Shown here: positions 16,824 through 25,823 of the stretch, piece by piece
Layout: the number at the start of each line of letters is the position of its first letter
Position numbering within the stretch: the first letter of the stretch is position 1
Source: Leuconostoc holzapfelii
Lineage (GTDB): Bacteria > Bacillota > Bacilli > Lactobacillales > Lactobacillaceae
Length of the DNA stretch: 64,000 nucleotides
Direction of reading: 5' to 3'
Assembly: GCF_012396485.1 (NCBI RefSeq)
Contig: NZ_JAAXPO010000006.1
Location: 88,285-152,284 of the forward strand
Notes under the pieces: generated by a model
Seen by the model: only the letters and a program-made list of their open reading frames with translations
The model's database searches: none
Told to the model about the DNA's origin: nothing
Position numbers and translations under genes: made by a program

Positions 16824-19046
16824 ATGAACCGACCATCTGTGACGGCTTTTTTAGCCACCGCTGTGTTGTCAACAACCATGACCGTAACGCCACTCACCAT
16901 CGTCCACGCTGATGATACGCCGACAGCTAGCCCCACTGCGCAAACCGAACCATCTGTCGATAGTTGGATGCCCGATAAGAATCTGCAAACCAGTGTACAA
17001 ACCTTACTTGGGGCTGATGTCCCCCTCACACAGGCAAATTTAGCCAAGCTCACCGTTATTGATTTAACTTACAGTGACGTGACGAATTTAAAGGGGTTGG
17101 AATTTGCTAAAAATTTGCAACAATTGGATCTCACCGGCAATGCGATTAGTGATATTTCACCGCTCAGCCAGTTAACCCAACTCACCAACTTAAGCCTTCG
17201 TCTCAATAAAGCCACGCAATTACCTGACTTACAGCAGCTGCAAAACGTCCCCATTCAGCAGCTCAATCTTGTTGGCGATGCCTACGGGAGTGCCCCAGCG
17301 CAACTCGCCGGCCTCGCCAACCTGACGCAATTGCAATCCCTCAAGCTTGTCAATTCAAAGCTCACAACATTCCCCCCCATTGCGCCAACTGCGCCACTCA
17401 CCGCACTTGACTTATCAGGCAATAAGTTAACCGACATGACTGGGCTTGCAAATTTCAAAGGGTTGACGACGTTAAGCTTGGGTAGCAACTTGATTGCTGA
17501 TTGGCGGCCTGTTGCCGGACTCACCCAACTGACCAACTTGACAGCTGGCAATAACCCCCAAACCAATATAGGTGTCCTCAAAACGCTCACGCAGTTGCAA
17601 AAGTTGAACCTCTCACAACTGGGGATGACGAATCAAGACTTAAAACTTATCAGTGGGATGGGTCATTTGCAGAATTTAGCCATTGATTTTAATGGGAACA
17701 TCAGCGATTTAACCCCAATCTCACAGCTTACCCAATTGACTAATCTGGACTTTAGTAAGGATGCTGTCAGTGACCTCACACCGTTACAACCACTCTCGCA
17801 ACTCGCCAATCTCACCCTTTCTAACAATTTAGTGACTGACTTGACACCGTTGCGCCACTTGTCACAACTCGCTAGTTTAACCATTTTGAGAAATCAAGTT
17901 CGTGATCTCAGCCCATTAAAAGATTTGCGTCAATTGACTGCCTTAAACGCGAAGTACCAGTTTATCACGCTGCCAAGCCTAGCACTGCCTCTTAATCAGC
18001 CATATCATGTCGCGCTAAATGCAACCGACATCGACGGCTCAACGATCCCACTAACCTACCAAAATGGGATCAACGCCACTGTTTCTGGCAATCAAGTGAC
18101 GTATCCAGGCATTAGTGCTGCTGGGCAAACCAACTTTGCCTGGGACAATGCAACCAGCACACACAAACTCAGCACCCGATTTAGTGGCTCATTGGTCCAA
18201 CCGGTAACTGTCATGCAAAACGTCCCCCAACCAGCACCAACTCAGACAAACACGGCTGATGAAACAGTAAAATTGTCTGTCATGAAGGGCGACAATCCAA
18301 ATCTCACTTCAGTGGCCAGTAACTATATTTTGCAAAAGGCCACGCTGACAAAACATGCTGATGATTCTGGCATGTTGACTTTCACAGCAAACGTGCCCAA
18401 AGCATACGGTAAAGATAGTATTCTGTTTAAAGATGCGACGCGCGTGTCTGCAGATGAAGTCGGTGATGCTGTCATTCTGACCTACCAGTTGCCGCTTTCG
18501 GCTACACAGTTAGCACAAGATGCGATTTTAGAAGACATGCAAGTCGCGATTAACTTACCTGGCTTTGATTACAATCATGCTTACCAAGTCTATTTCAAGA
18601 TTACACACACCACTGATTTCGTTGCTAATCAGCCGACACCACCCCTGACTATCCCAACGGCACCAACCATCCTCAGCCACACCACAGCCACACCTGCACC
18701 GATTGCAGCGGTTGTTGCATCGACTGGGACACCCTTGGTCACACCTGCTGCATCTACGGCTACCGCATTGTCTACGACTTCTGAATCTGGTCAACAGGCA
18801 GCGCCAAATCGACCAACTGCCACAACGGTGCCAGCAACACTTGCTCCCCCAGTAAACAATACAAAAATACCTGCCCAGCCTCATCAGGCAGCCTCAAAAC
18901 CGACACAAGAACCCGCGTCATCGAAGTCCCAAAAATTACCCAATACGCCACATGCTGCGACACGTCAGACGACAAAAATTGCCGTTTTCGCAACATCATT
19001 GCTAGGTATTCTTGGTCTTTACGCCCTTCGATTCTTAAAAAAATAA
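16824..19046 (+). CDS. LPxTG-anchored surface protein with LRR and NEAT domains
   Basis: A 740-residue cell-wall protein. Order: signal peptide (1 to about 29, ending IVHA); internalin-type leucine-rich repeats (about 70-380, about 22-residue units such as LQQLDLTGNAISDISPLSQL); an immunoglobulin-like LRR-adjacent region (about 380-460); a NEAT domain (about 480-598) with the heme-ligand pair Y583-NHA-Y587; a Pro/Thr/Ala-rich stalk (600-700); sortase motif LPNTP (705-709), membrane helix and basic tail. NEAT plus LRR recalls Bacillus cereus IlsA, which captures heme from hemoproteins, but there the NEAT domain precedes the LRR and SLH domains anchor it. Here the order and anchor differ. Divergent from the heme import operon, so capture of heme or a hemoprotein for that system is the likely role. 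Confidence 0.88.
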   Translation: MNRPSVTAFLATAVLSTTMTVTPLTIVHADDTPTASPTAQTEPSVDSWMPDKNLQTSVQTLLGADVPLTQANLAKLTVIDLTYSDVTNLKGLEFAKNLQQLDLTGNAISDISPLSQLTQLTNLSLRLNKATQLPDLQQLQNVPIQQLNLVGDAYGSAPAQLAGLANLTQLQSLKLVNSKLTTFPPIAPTAPLTALDLSGNKLTDMTGLANFKGLTTLSLGSNLIADWRPVAGLTQLTNLTAGNNPQTNIGVLKTLTQLQKLNLSQLGMTNQDLKLISGMGHLQNLAIDFNGNISDLTPISQLTQLTNLDFSKDAVSDLTPLQPLSQLANLTLSNNLVTDLTPLRHLSQLASLTILRNQVRDLSPLKDLRQLTALNAKYQFITLPSLALPLNQPYHVALNATDIDGSTIPLTYQNGINATVSGNQVTYPGISAAGQTNFAWDNATSTHKLSTRFSGSLVQPVTVMQNVPQPAPTQTNTADETVKLSVMKGDNPNLTSVASNYILQKATLTKHADDSGMLTFTANVPKAYGKDSILFKDATRVSADEVGDAVILTYQLPLSATQLAQDAILEDMQVAINLPGFDYNHAYQVYFKITHTTDFVANQPTPPLTIPTAPTILSHTTATPAPIAAVVASTGTPLVTPAASTATALSTTSESGQQAAPNRPTATTVPATLAPPVNNTKIPAQPHQAASKPTQEPASSKSQKLPNTPHAATRQTTKIAVFATSLLGILGLYALRFLKK

Positions 19047-19050
19047 CTCG

Positions 19051-19087
19051 AAAAACCCCAATGTGATTGATTCACATTGGGGTTTTT
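19051..19087. terminator. Terminator after the LRR-NEAT gene
   Basis: A 16-bp perfect stem (19051-19066 with 19072-19087), 5-base loop and T5 tail on the plus strand, four bases after the stop codon. Confidence 0.93.
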
Positions 19088-19093
19088 AACTAA

Positions 19094-19124
19094 AAACACG
19101 ACACTGGATGTCAGTGTCGTGTTT
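19094..19124. terminator. Terminator after ackA
   Basis: A 13-bp stem (AAACACGACACTG with CAGTGTCGTGTTT), and on the minus strand a U-run follows. It lies just beyond the ackA stop, back-to-back with the terminator of the convergent LRR-NEAT gene. Confidence 0.9.
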
Positions 19125-19132
19125 GAATACAA

Positions 19133-20380
19133 TTAACGGAGTGCTTCGACGTCGCGTGCAATCATCAATTCTTCGTTGGTTGGAATCAACAAACCAGTCA
19201 CTGATGAATCGGCTGTTGTCAAAACAGCTTCTTTGCCACGCACGTTATTTGCTTCGGCATCTAATTTGACACCAGCGAATGCCAAAGCCTCTAACACCTT
19301 GGCACGCGTTACGGCATCGTTTTCACCGATTCCGGCAGTAAAGATCACCGCATCAACACGGCCAAGTTCAGCAAAGTATTGCCCTGCGTAACGAATGACA
19401 CGATCATAGAACATATTAAGCGCCAACTTCGCGTGTGTGTTCGTTTCTTGGACTTCTTCTAAATCACGCATGTCATTTGAAATCGTTGAAATGCCGAGCA
19501 AACCAGACTTCTTGTTCAAGATCTCTAGCATTTCTTCGTTAGACAAGCCTTCGCGTTCTTGGATGTAGTAAATCAATGATGGATCAACATCACCTGAACG
19601 TGTGGCCATTGTCAAACCAGCCAATGGTGTGAAGCCCATTGATGTATCATATGACTTACCGTTCTTCACCGCAGTGATTGAGGCGCCGGCACCCAAATGG
19701 AATGAGATGGCATTGAATTGATCCAAAGGAATGCCCATCTTTTCGGCTGCACGCTCTGTTACGTAGCGATGTGATGTCCCGTGGGCACCATACTTACGCG
19801 CACCATAGCGGGCATAATATTCGTACGGAATGCTGTAAAGATAGTTCTGTTCAGGCATTGTTTGGTGGAATGATGTGTCAAATACGGCAACTGACAAGGC
19901 ATCAGGCAACAACTTTTGGAAGGCGCGAATACCCATGGCGTTGGCTGGGTTGTGCAATGGGGCGTAATCAGCCAAACGATCAATCTTAGACAAAACTTCA
20001 TCGTCAACCACAACTGAATGGTTAAACCATTCACCACCAGCAACCACACGATGCCCAACACCTGTGATTTCATTAAAGTCTTTCACGATGCCAAGATCAG
20101 TCAACTTTTGCAATAGGACATCGATTGCTTGATCGTGATCCTTAATAGCTAATTCGTGTTCAAACTTCTTGCCGCCATTTTTAGTGAGGGTGATGTGCCC
20201 TTCTTCGGCACCAATCAAACGCTTTGGTTCAATATCTTGACCATATTTGATTGACATTTCAGCATTATCTGAACCAATACGTTCGATAATACCTTGCATC
20301 AATACCTTTTCTTCAGGCATTTCTAACAATTGGAATTTGAGTGATGAGCTACCGGCGTTAACCGCCATTACTTTTGACAT
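19133..20380 (-). CDS. ackA: Acetate kinase
   Basis: Converts acetyl phosphate and ADP to acetate and ATP, an extra ATP source in heterofermentation when electrons can be disposed of elsewhere. It is 415 residues, slightly longer than the usual 395-400. Family motifs: MAVNAGSSSLKFQL at the N-terminus, GVGHRVVAGGEWF, VAVFDTSFHQTMP, YGAHGTSHRYV, SFHLGAGASITAVKNGKSYDTSMGFTPLAGL and FTAGIGENDAVTR. It is monocistronic, with its own terminator. An 8-3-8 inverted repeat lies 31 bases upstream of the ATG. Confidence 0.97.
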   Translation of the reverse strand: MSKVMAVNAGSSSLKFQLLEMPEEKVLMQGIIERIGSDNAEMSIKYGQDIEPKRLIGAEEGHITLTKNGGKKFEHELAIKDHDQAIDVLLQKLTDLGIVKDFNEITGVGHRVVAGGEWFNHSVVVDDEVLSKIDRLADYAPLHNPANAMGIRAFQKLLPDALSVAVFDTSFHQTMPEQNYLYSIPYEYYARYGARKYGAHGTSHRYVTERAAEKMGIPLDQFNAISFHLGAGASITAVKNGKSYDTSMGFTPLAGLTMATRSGDVDPSLIYYIQEREGLSNEEMLEILNKKSGLLGISTISNDMRDLEEVQETNTHAKLALNMFYDRVIRYAGQYFAELGRVDAVIFTAGIGENDAVTRAKVLEALAFAGVKLDAEANNVRGKEAVLTTADSSVTGLLIPTNEELMIARDVEALR

Positions 20381-20410
20381 CGTGTCTACCTTTTAACCTT
20401 TAAATGTATT

Positions 20411-20429
20411 CATAACAAACGTTGTTATG
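20411..20429. promoter_or_regulatory. Perfect 8-3-8 inverted repeat upstream of ackA
   Basis: CATAACAA-ACG-TTGTTATG. It overlaps a possible minus-strand promoter (TTGAAT, 17 bases, TGTTAT) for ackA. It does not match the cre, Rex or Fnr consensus. It may be an operator for an unidentified regulator or a leader hairpin. Confidence 0.4.
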
Positions 20430-20470
20430 TCATAATTCAATTGTAACATTTTTTGTAGGTAAAGGGCACG

Positions 20471-20497
20471 TTGATATGGCGCGAAATATGTTACAAT
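20471..20497 (+). promoter_or_regulatory. Possible promoter of the amidase gene
   Basis: TTGATA and TACAAT separated by 15 bases, which is short. The gene has AGGT before its ATG at 20535. Confidence 0.35.
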
Positions 20498-20534
20498 ATT
20501 TATACATGAGAACAATCACTTGAGTAGGTAAATT

Positions 20535-21437
20535 ATGATAAAAAAATGGTTATTAAGCAATCTTATCGGCGTTATTATCACCGTCTTTGTCTTAATCACA
20601 ACATTTGGCTTAGTTTACTCACTTGCTAATAAAAATCAAATCTCAACAGGTCCTGACAATGTTCAATTTCGTTCGGGCCCAGGCCTAGAATATCATTCAC
20701 TGGCGACCTTGAAGCGTGGTACGGATTTAATCATTATGAAAGACGATCATGGCTGGTATCAAGTGCGTCGCGGTGATAATGAGAAAGTTGGCTGGGTGGC
20801 GAGTTGGGTGGCTGAATCACGTACCCTACGCCATGCAACCATCATGAGTGAAGCCACGATTGTCCTAGATCCTGGACATGGTGGTGATCCAGATAAACGC
20901 TACAATGGTCTGGCTGGTGATAATGGCTCATCGTCAGCCGATGGGAAGTATCATGAAAAAACCTACACCTTACGCACCGCGCGCCAAGTGCGTGCCACAC
21001 TTGCACCAACAGGGGCACGCATTCTAATGACTCGTGATGCCGATGTCTTGGTGCCGTTGCTTGATATTCCAAAATTAGCCACCAAGTACCAAGCCCATGC
21101 CCAGATTTCATTCCATTTTGATCATGATGGCGATTCTGATAGTGCCACATCGGCATCAGGTATCACACAGTATTATTATCACGACAGTGGCCATGGCCTA
21201 GCAAGTGCGATGCACAATGCCCTGAACAGCTTACCTTTAACTAACCGCGGCATGGATACTGCGCAATATGTCGTGTTAGACCACGCAACGCAACCTGCAA
21301 CGTTGCTTGAATTGGGTTACATTAACAACCCATCCGACTTCAAATACATTCGATCCACGCAGTATCAAAAACAAATTGCCACTGCCATTACGAAAGGTCT
21401 GACAACCTATTTCACCGATGAAGCAGGAAAAAAATAA
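20535..21437 (+). CDS. N-acetylmuramoyl-L-alanine amidase with SH3 domain
   Basis: A cell-wall hydrolase that cuts the bond between muramic acid and the stem peptide. The 300 residues contain an N-terminal membrane anchor or signal (8-30), a bacterial SH3 domain (about 38-95, VQFRSGPGLEYHSLATLKRG) and an Amidase_3 catalytic domain (about 108-295). Zinc ligands are His115 (DPGHGG), Glu141 and His194 (ISFHFDHD), with catalytic Glu259 in LLELGYINN. This set is complete. It resembles the B. subtilis YrvJ/LytC group and probably acts in growth or daughter-cell separation. A terminator follows. Confidence 0.93.
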   Translation: MIKKWLLSNLIGVIITVFVLITTFGLVYSLANKNQISTGPDNVQFRSGPGLEYHSLATLKRGTDLIIMKDDHGWYQVRRGDNEKVGWVASWVAESRTLRHATIMSEATIVLDPGHGGDPDKRYNGLAGDNGSSSADGKYHEKTYTLRTARQVRATLAPTGARILMTRDADVLVPLLDIPKLATKYQAHAQISFHFDHDGDSDSATSASGITQYYYHDSGHGLASAMHNALNSLPLTNRGMDTAQYVVLDHATQPATLLELGYINNPSDFKYIRSTQYQKQIATAITKGLTTYFTDEAGKK

Positions 21438-21480
21438 CAAAAATGCTATTGTCAATATTTTGCGACTTGTCGTTTAAAAC

Positions 21481-21506
21481 AGTGCATCGTTAGATGCGCT
21501 TTTTTA
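21481..21506 (+). terminator. Terminator after the amidase gene
   Basis: AGTGCATC pairs with GATGCGCT (one G-U) around GTTA, followed by T6. Confidence 0.8.
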
Positions 21507-21546
21507 CTACCAAATGTGCTTTTTTGAACGCTTTTTCGGTTATTTT

Positions 21547-21556
21547 TTGGTACAAT
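21547..21556 (+). promoter_or_regulatory. Extended -10 promoter of the CPBP gene
   Basis: TTGGTACAAT contains the extended -10 form TGnTACAAT. No good -35 is visible, as is common with extended -10 promoters. Confidence 0.45.
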
Positions 21557-21600
21557 AGCCACTATTGTTTTGACATTTAAAATTGGGAGAAACCGCAATA

Positions 21601-22299
21601 ATGAACAAAATATTCACTTACATCAAAGATGTCGGCATTTACTTCATTGGTACTTTGGCCGTCCTTACCCTTGCTCAAGCTGTCGCTCAACAACAGGCTT
21701 ATATTTATTTTGCCATCATGGCCCTTTGGTTTTTTGTACTCCTCTATCTCGGATTACGTCAAAACCGCCTACTTTTACGTCATGACTGGCAAGTCTTGAA
21801 ACGTAAAAAATTAAAAAATAGTTTGCTAATCATCGGATTTTTTATATTATTAGAAGTGCTGATTAATCTTTTGAATCCATTTTTTAACCAATTTGTTTCA
21901 GCAAAACCGAAATACCCAACCTACGATTTCCCTATTAATACCTGGCTGGGTATTATCATGTCGTTAGTTACCGGACTCATGAACATTGGCATTGCCGTTT
22001 TTGAAGAATTATCTTATCGTCACGACTTGTTTTATCGTTACAAGTCAGAACCTCGAATGATTGTCCTGTCACTATTAGTTTTGTCAAGTTTACTCTTTGG
22101 TTTCAGCCATTTTTATAATTTCAACGGCAGTCTATTAGGCACCTTATTATACGCGGTAGCCGGCCTTTTCTTTGGTTGCATCTATCTTGTCACAGAAAAC
22201 ATTTGGATCCCAATTTTAGTCCACGTACTCTTCAACAGTGTGTCGTTGATTTCAGCTATTTTTCTCTTATTGTTTAAAATCATTGGTATCGATTCATAA
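21601..22299 (+). CDS. CPBP family intramembrane glutamic endopeptidase
   Basis: A 232-residue multi-span membrane protein of the CPBP (CaaX protease / bacteriocin-processing) family. It keeps the three active-site motifs: EELSYR (Glu135-Glu136, Arg140), FGFSH (His170) and HVLFN (His208, Asn212). Such proteins in lactic acid bacteria are sometimes linked to bacteriocin immunity, but no bacteriocin gene is nearby, so its role here is unknown. A TTG start 18 bases upstream is in frame. I chose the ATG at 21601, which has GGGAG upstream at a slightly long spacing. Confidence 0.88.
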   Translation: MNKIFTYIKDVGIYFIGTLAVLTLAQAVAQQQAYIYFAIMALWFFVLLYLGLRQNRLLLRHDWQVLKRKKLKNSLLIIGFFILLEVLINLLNPFFNQFVSAKPKYPTYDFPINTWLGIIMSLVTGLMNIGIAVFEELSYRHDLFYRYKSEPRMIVLSLLVLSSLLFGFSHFYNFNGSLLGTLLYAVAGLFFGCIYLVTENIWIPILVHVLFNSVSLISAIFLLLFKIIGIDS

Positions 22300-22332
22300 A
22301 AAAGCCTTGCTTGGATCCAAGCAAGGCTTTTT
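22299..22332. terminator. Bidirectional terminator between CPBP and folate genes
   Basis: A perfect 34-bp palindrome centred on GGATCC, with A5/T5 ends, placed between two convergent genes. Confidence 0.93.
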
Positions 22333-22864
22333 AAAAACCAGTCAATACTTGTTCGACCAATTGATCATGGGGTTCAATCGGCAATGTTGCCAACAGCTGC
22401 GGCTGCAATGCTAACGCCACAGTGTGTCCTTGATAATTTGACAAGAAGCGGTCATAATAACCAGCGCCAAAGCCCAGTCGCCGCCCTGACAGCGTATAGG
22501 CTAACCCCGGTACGATCACTAAATCAATCTGTTTGGGTGGAAATGCCTCATCATGCAGCGGCTCTTGAATATTTAACGCACCCGTAGCAAATTCCGTCTG
22601 CGGCGAAATAGCAACAAAACGCATTTGTTTCGCCACAATTTTGGGCACCACAACTTGCTTCCCGCTCGCCCAAGCAGCTGCAATGATTGGTGTCGTGTTC
22701 AGTTCCATCGGCGTACTGAGAACGACGGCAACCACCTCAGCATCAGCCCATTGCGTCGTCGCAAATAAATGCTGTCTTAGTGCTAACTCGTCCGCTTCTC
22801 GATCTGGACCAACATAAGCTTGCAATCGCTGTTTTTGTATTTGTCTTAATTCCGTTTTTTTCAT
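22331..22864 (-). CDS. 5-formyltetrahydrofolate cyclo-ligase
   Basis: Converts 5-formyl-THF to 5,10-methenyl-THF with ATP, returning a storage folate to the one-carbon pool. The 177-residue protein has the family motifs: basic RQIQKQRL at the N-terminus, WASGKQVVVPKI, LVIVPGLAYTLSGRRLGFGAGYYDRFL near the C-terminus. It lies directly after glyA on the same strand, which fits: SHMT forms 5-formyl-THF as a side product. A terminator-like hairpin lies between them. The in-frame TTG 12 bases upstream is rejected because GGGGA serves the ATG at 22864. Confidence 0.92.
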   Translation of the reverse strand: MKKTELRQIQKQRLQAYVGPDREADELALRQHLFATTQWADAEVVAVVLSTPMELNTTPIIAAAWASGKQVVVPKIVAKQMRFVAISPQTEFATGALNIQEPLHDEAFPPKQIDLVIVPGLAYTLSGRRLGFGAGYYDRFLSNYQGHTVALALQPQLLATLPIEPHDQLVEQVLTGF

Positions 22865-22878
22865 GCGTTTCCCCAAAT

Positions 22879-22902
22879 AAAAAAGCCGGCCGTAGCCGAC
22901 TT
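22879..22902 (-). terminator. Terminator after glyA
   Basis: AAGCCGGC pairs with GCCGACTT (one G-U) around CGTA, with U6 on the minus strand. It may allow partial readthrough into the folate gene, whose ribosome site follows directly. Confidence 0.75.
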
Positions 22903-22906
22903 GCCA

Positions 22907-24139
22907 TTATTCAAATAAGTGTGTCATGGCCAATATTTCGGCTTCTTTTTTCACTTCTTTTAGGACCTTTGGATCGTCAAAATTGTGAATTGCTGTCACA
23001 ATTAATTCAGCAACACGACGGGCGTCATCTTCCTTGAAGCCGCGAGTTGTCATCGCTGGTGTCCCGATACGAATACCAGATGTAATGAATGGGCTCAGCG
23101 TTTCGTTAGGCAAAGCTTCCTTGTTCGTTGTGATTGACACAGTATCCAACAATTCTTGAGTTTGCTTACCGTTCAACCCAGTCTTTGTCAAATCAAGGTT
23201 GAACAAGTGGTTATCTGTCCCACCGGCAACCACGCGGATGTCTTCTGTATTTGAGAACACTTCAGCCATCGCTTGGGCATTTTTAATAATTTGGGCAGCA
23301 TATGTCTTAAATTCAGGTTGCAATGCTTCACCAAATGCAATCGCCTTACCCGCAATCACGTGTTCCAATGGGCCACCTTGTGAGCCAGGGAAAATCGCAG
23401 AATTCAATTGCTTGGCATACTTTTCTTGTGACAAGATCACCCCACCACGTGGGCCACGCAAAGTCTTGTGCGTTGTTGATGTGACCACATCTGCAATGCC
23501 AACTGGGTTTGGATGTAAGCCAGCAGCGACAAGACCTGCGATGTGCGCCATGTCAACCATCAAGTAGGCACCAACTTCATCCGCAATGGCACGGAACTTG
23601 TCAAAATCAATCGTGCGTGAATAAGCTGAGGCACCGGCAACAATTAATTGTGGTTGCACTTCACGTGCTTGTTGCGCAATGGCTTCATAATCTAATTGTT
23701 CTGTCTCAGGATTCAAACCATAAGTAAATGATTCATACATCTTACCTGAAAATGACACTTTGGCACCGTGTGTCAAATGACCACCAGCATCTAAGTCCAT
23801 CCCAAGAATCTTGTCCCCTGGCTTCAAGAAAGCCATGTATGCGGCAGCATTGGCTTGTGAACCAGAGTGTGGTTGGACGTTTGCATATTCGGCACCAAAG
23901 AGCGCCTTCAAGCGATCAATCGCGAGTTGTTCAACAACATCGACATATTCTGTACCACCGTAATAACGCTTGTAGGGATAACCCTCAGCATACTTGTTGG
24001 TTAACACAGAACCTTGAGCTGCTCGGACACCTTTTGAGGCAAAGTTTTCCGAAGCAATCAATTCGATCGTACGATTTTGGCGGGCACCTTCTTGTTGAAT
24101 AGCACTCCACACTTCAGGGTCGCGTTCTTTAAATGACAT
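22907..24139 (-). CDS. glyA: Serine hydroxymethyltransferase
   Basis: A PLP enzyme that interconverts serine and glycine and charges THF with a one-carbon unit. The 410-residue length is normal. Seen: [34 protein letters not shown] region near residues 30-62, [13 protein letters not shown], the PLP-lysine motif [12 protein letters not shown], and [27 protein letters not shown] on the minus strand (24175-24170) lies about 30 bases upstream of the start. Confidence 0.97.
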   Translation of the reverse strand: MSFKERDPEVWSAIQQEGARQNRTIELIASENFASKGVRAAQGSVLTNKYAEGYPYKRYYGGTEYVDVVEQLAIDRLKALFGAEYANVQPHSGSQANAAAYMAFLKPGDKILGMDLDAGGHLTHGAKVSFSGKMYESFTYGLNPETEQLDYEAIAQQAREVQPQLIVAGASAYSRTIDFDKFRAIADEVGAYLMVDMAHIAGLVAAGLHPNPVGIADVVTSTTHKTLRGPRGGVILSQEKYAKQLNSAIFPGSQGGPLEHVIAGKAIAFGEALQPEFKTYAAQIIKNAQAMAEVFSNTEDIRVVAGGTDNHLFNLDLTKTGLNGKQTQELLDTVSITTNKEALPNETLSPFITSGIRIGTPAMTTRGFKEDDARRVAELIVTAIHNFDDPKVLKEVKKEAEILAMTHLFE

Positions 24140-24252
24140 GATGTTCTCCTAATACGTTGATGACTTAATTATACCGTATTTAAACATTTTTTTCTTTCTA
24201 ATTATCCGTATAGTAACGAATTATTTTTACATTTATATCAAATTGTTCGGTT

Positions 24253-25716
24253 TTATAATATTTCCTGACGGAAAGTTTGGGCCATCATTTGTGGCGCAAT
24301 CACTTGTTTATGCCGCAAGGGTTGTTCAAATAATGTTGCTACGGACTTTGGAATGGCTGTCCCACTATACTGGGACAATGCTGCCAGACCCACTTGTCCA
24401 GCCAGTGCTTCCCCTTGCAAAGCCGCCAGAACAGTTTCCGTAAATTTATATGGACTCGCCGTGGCTGCAATCAGTGTTGGCCCCGTCGGCGCCTGTTGCG
24501 TTAACACAGCGCGTCCAACAGCTGTGTGTGGATCAATCAAATACTGCGTCTCAGCAAAAACGGCTCGAATCGTTTGGGTCACCTGCGCTTGTGTCGCAAA
24601 CCCCGATACAAATTGCTGCAATGCTTGTCGCGTTTGTGCGGTCAGGTCATAATACCCGCGTTCGGCCAATGCTTGCATATAACCTTTCACTTCCGTTGTG
24701 TTCCGGCCACTGGCAAAATATAACAGACGTTCAAGATTGCTGGAAACTAAAATATCCATGGCTGGTGCATTTGTCACTTTAAAGTCACGCCGGCGATCGT
24801 AGCGGCCGTTATTAAAAAAGTCACAGAGCACATTATTTTCGTTGGCTGCTACAATAAATTGCCGAACCGGTAAGCCAATTTGGCTCGCGTAAAAAGCGGC
24901 CAGCACATTCCCAAAATTACCAGTTGGTACCGCGATGTTAACCGGCTCACCAGCTGCAATGCGGCCTTGTTGAACCAACTTTGCATAGGCATGGATGTAG
25001 TAAACAATCTGTGGCACAAGACGGCCGATGTTAATTGAATTTGCCGAAGAAAAGCGCTTATTTTTTTCATGTAACTCAGCAACTAGGTTTCTTTGCGCCA
25101 ACAGTGATTTGACTGCTTGTTGGGCATCATCAAAATTGCCTGTAATCGCAATCACATGCGCATTACTCGCAGGTTCTGATTGCATTTGTTGGCGTTGCAG
25201 CGCACTGACCCCGACTTCGGGATAGAAAACAACGATTTCTGTTTGTGGGACATCCCCAAATCCCCGCATCGCAGCGGTCCCAGTATCTCCCGATGTTGCG
25301 GTTAAAATCACCATCGTATCGGTCATCGCTTGAATTTTTGCAGCTGTGGTCATCAAATGCGGCAATGCTTGTAACGCGACATCTTTAAATGCCAAGGTTG
25401 GCCCATGAAATAATTCCATATAAGTAAGATTGGCTTCTTGATGATACGTCACAATTGACGTATCATCCCATTGCTGACCGTAGGCCTTGGTCACAATATG
25501 ATCAATTTCAGACACGCTAAAATCATCAAAAAAGCCATCAAAAATTTGCGTCGCAATTTCTTGATAAGTTTGATTTTTTAATTTTTCCCAATCCAACGCC
25601 AAATTGGGCCATTCCGCTGGGACATAAAGACCACCATCTGGCGCAATACCATTTAAAATTGCCTCACTGGCCGTCACTGCGGGTGCTTCACCACGCGTTG
25701 AAACATATTTTAGCAT
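24253..25716 (-). CDS. thrC: Threonine synthase
   Basis: A PLP enzyme that makes threonine from O-phosphohomoserine. It is 487 residues, like other fungal/bacterial-type long ThrC proteins. Motifs: YVSTRGEAPAV at the N-terminus; PLP Lys111 in GPTLAFKDVALQ; LTATSGDTGTAAM; SANSINIGRLVPQIVYY; AVPTGNFGNVLAAFYA. It is divergent from hom-thrB-aspartokinase, which supply its substrate, across a 107-bp intergenic region. Confidence 0.96.
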   Translation of the reverse strand: MLKYVSTRGEAPAVTASEAILNGIAPDGGLYVPAEWPNLALDWEKLKNQTYQEIATQIFDGFFDDFSVSEIDHIVTKAYGQQWDDTSIVTYHQEANLTYMELFHGPTLAFKDVALQALPHLMTTAAKIQAMTDTMVILTATSGDTGTAAMRGFGDVPQTEIVVFYPEVGVSALQRQQMQSEPASNAHVIAITGNFDDAQQAVKSLLAQRNLVAELHEKNKRFSSANSINIGRLVPQIVYYIHAYAKLVQQGRIAAGEPVNIAVPTGNFGNVLAAFYASQIGLPVRQFIVAANENNVLCDFFNNGRYDRRRDFKVTNAPAMDILVSSNLERLLYFASGRNTTEVKGYMQALAERGYYDLTAQTRQALQQFVSGFATQAQVTQTIRAVFAETQYLIDPHTAVGRAVLTQQAPTGPTLIAATASPYKFTETVLAALQGEALAGQVGLAALSQYSGTAIPKSVATLFEQPLRHKQVIAPQMMAQTFRQEIL

Positions 25717-25750
25717 GCAATCTTTCCTTTAATTTGAATAATTTAGTTTG

Positions 25751-25778
25751 ATTATAACAAAAAACTACTAATTTCCAA
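25751..25778 (-). promoter_or_regulatory. Promoter of thrC
   Basis: On the minus strand TTGGAA (25778-25773), 16 bases, TATAAT (25756-25751). The ribosome site AAAGGA precedes thrC. The hom-side promoter is not clear. I saw no T-box or leader peptide in this short region. Confidence 0.6.
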
Positions 25779-25823
25779 ATAAAAATGATAAACTTGTCAT
25801 AATAATGAACAAAGGATGACTTT

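Noticed and set aside
16664..17053. A 129-codon minus-strand ORF overlapping the start of the LRR-NEAT gene
   Set aside because: Cys/Ser/Val-rich translation with no ribosome site or family likeness; it lies opposite a clear signal-peptide gene and its control region.
18555..18884. A 109-codon Cys/Arg-rich minus-strand ORF
   Set aside because: It is the reverse of the Thr/Ala/Pro stalk repeats of the LRR-NEAT protein; the odd composition follows from that low-complexity coding sequence.
22879..22902. A regulatory attenuator between glyA and the folate gene
   Set aside because: A simple terminator stem with U-tail; I found no alternative pairing or ligand-binding fold.
25717..25823. A threonine leader peptide or T-box between thrC and hom
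   Set aside because: The region is only 107 bases, holds a normal thrC promoter, and shows no short ORF rich in Thr/Ile codons and no terminator hairpin.
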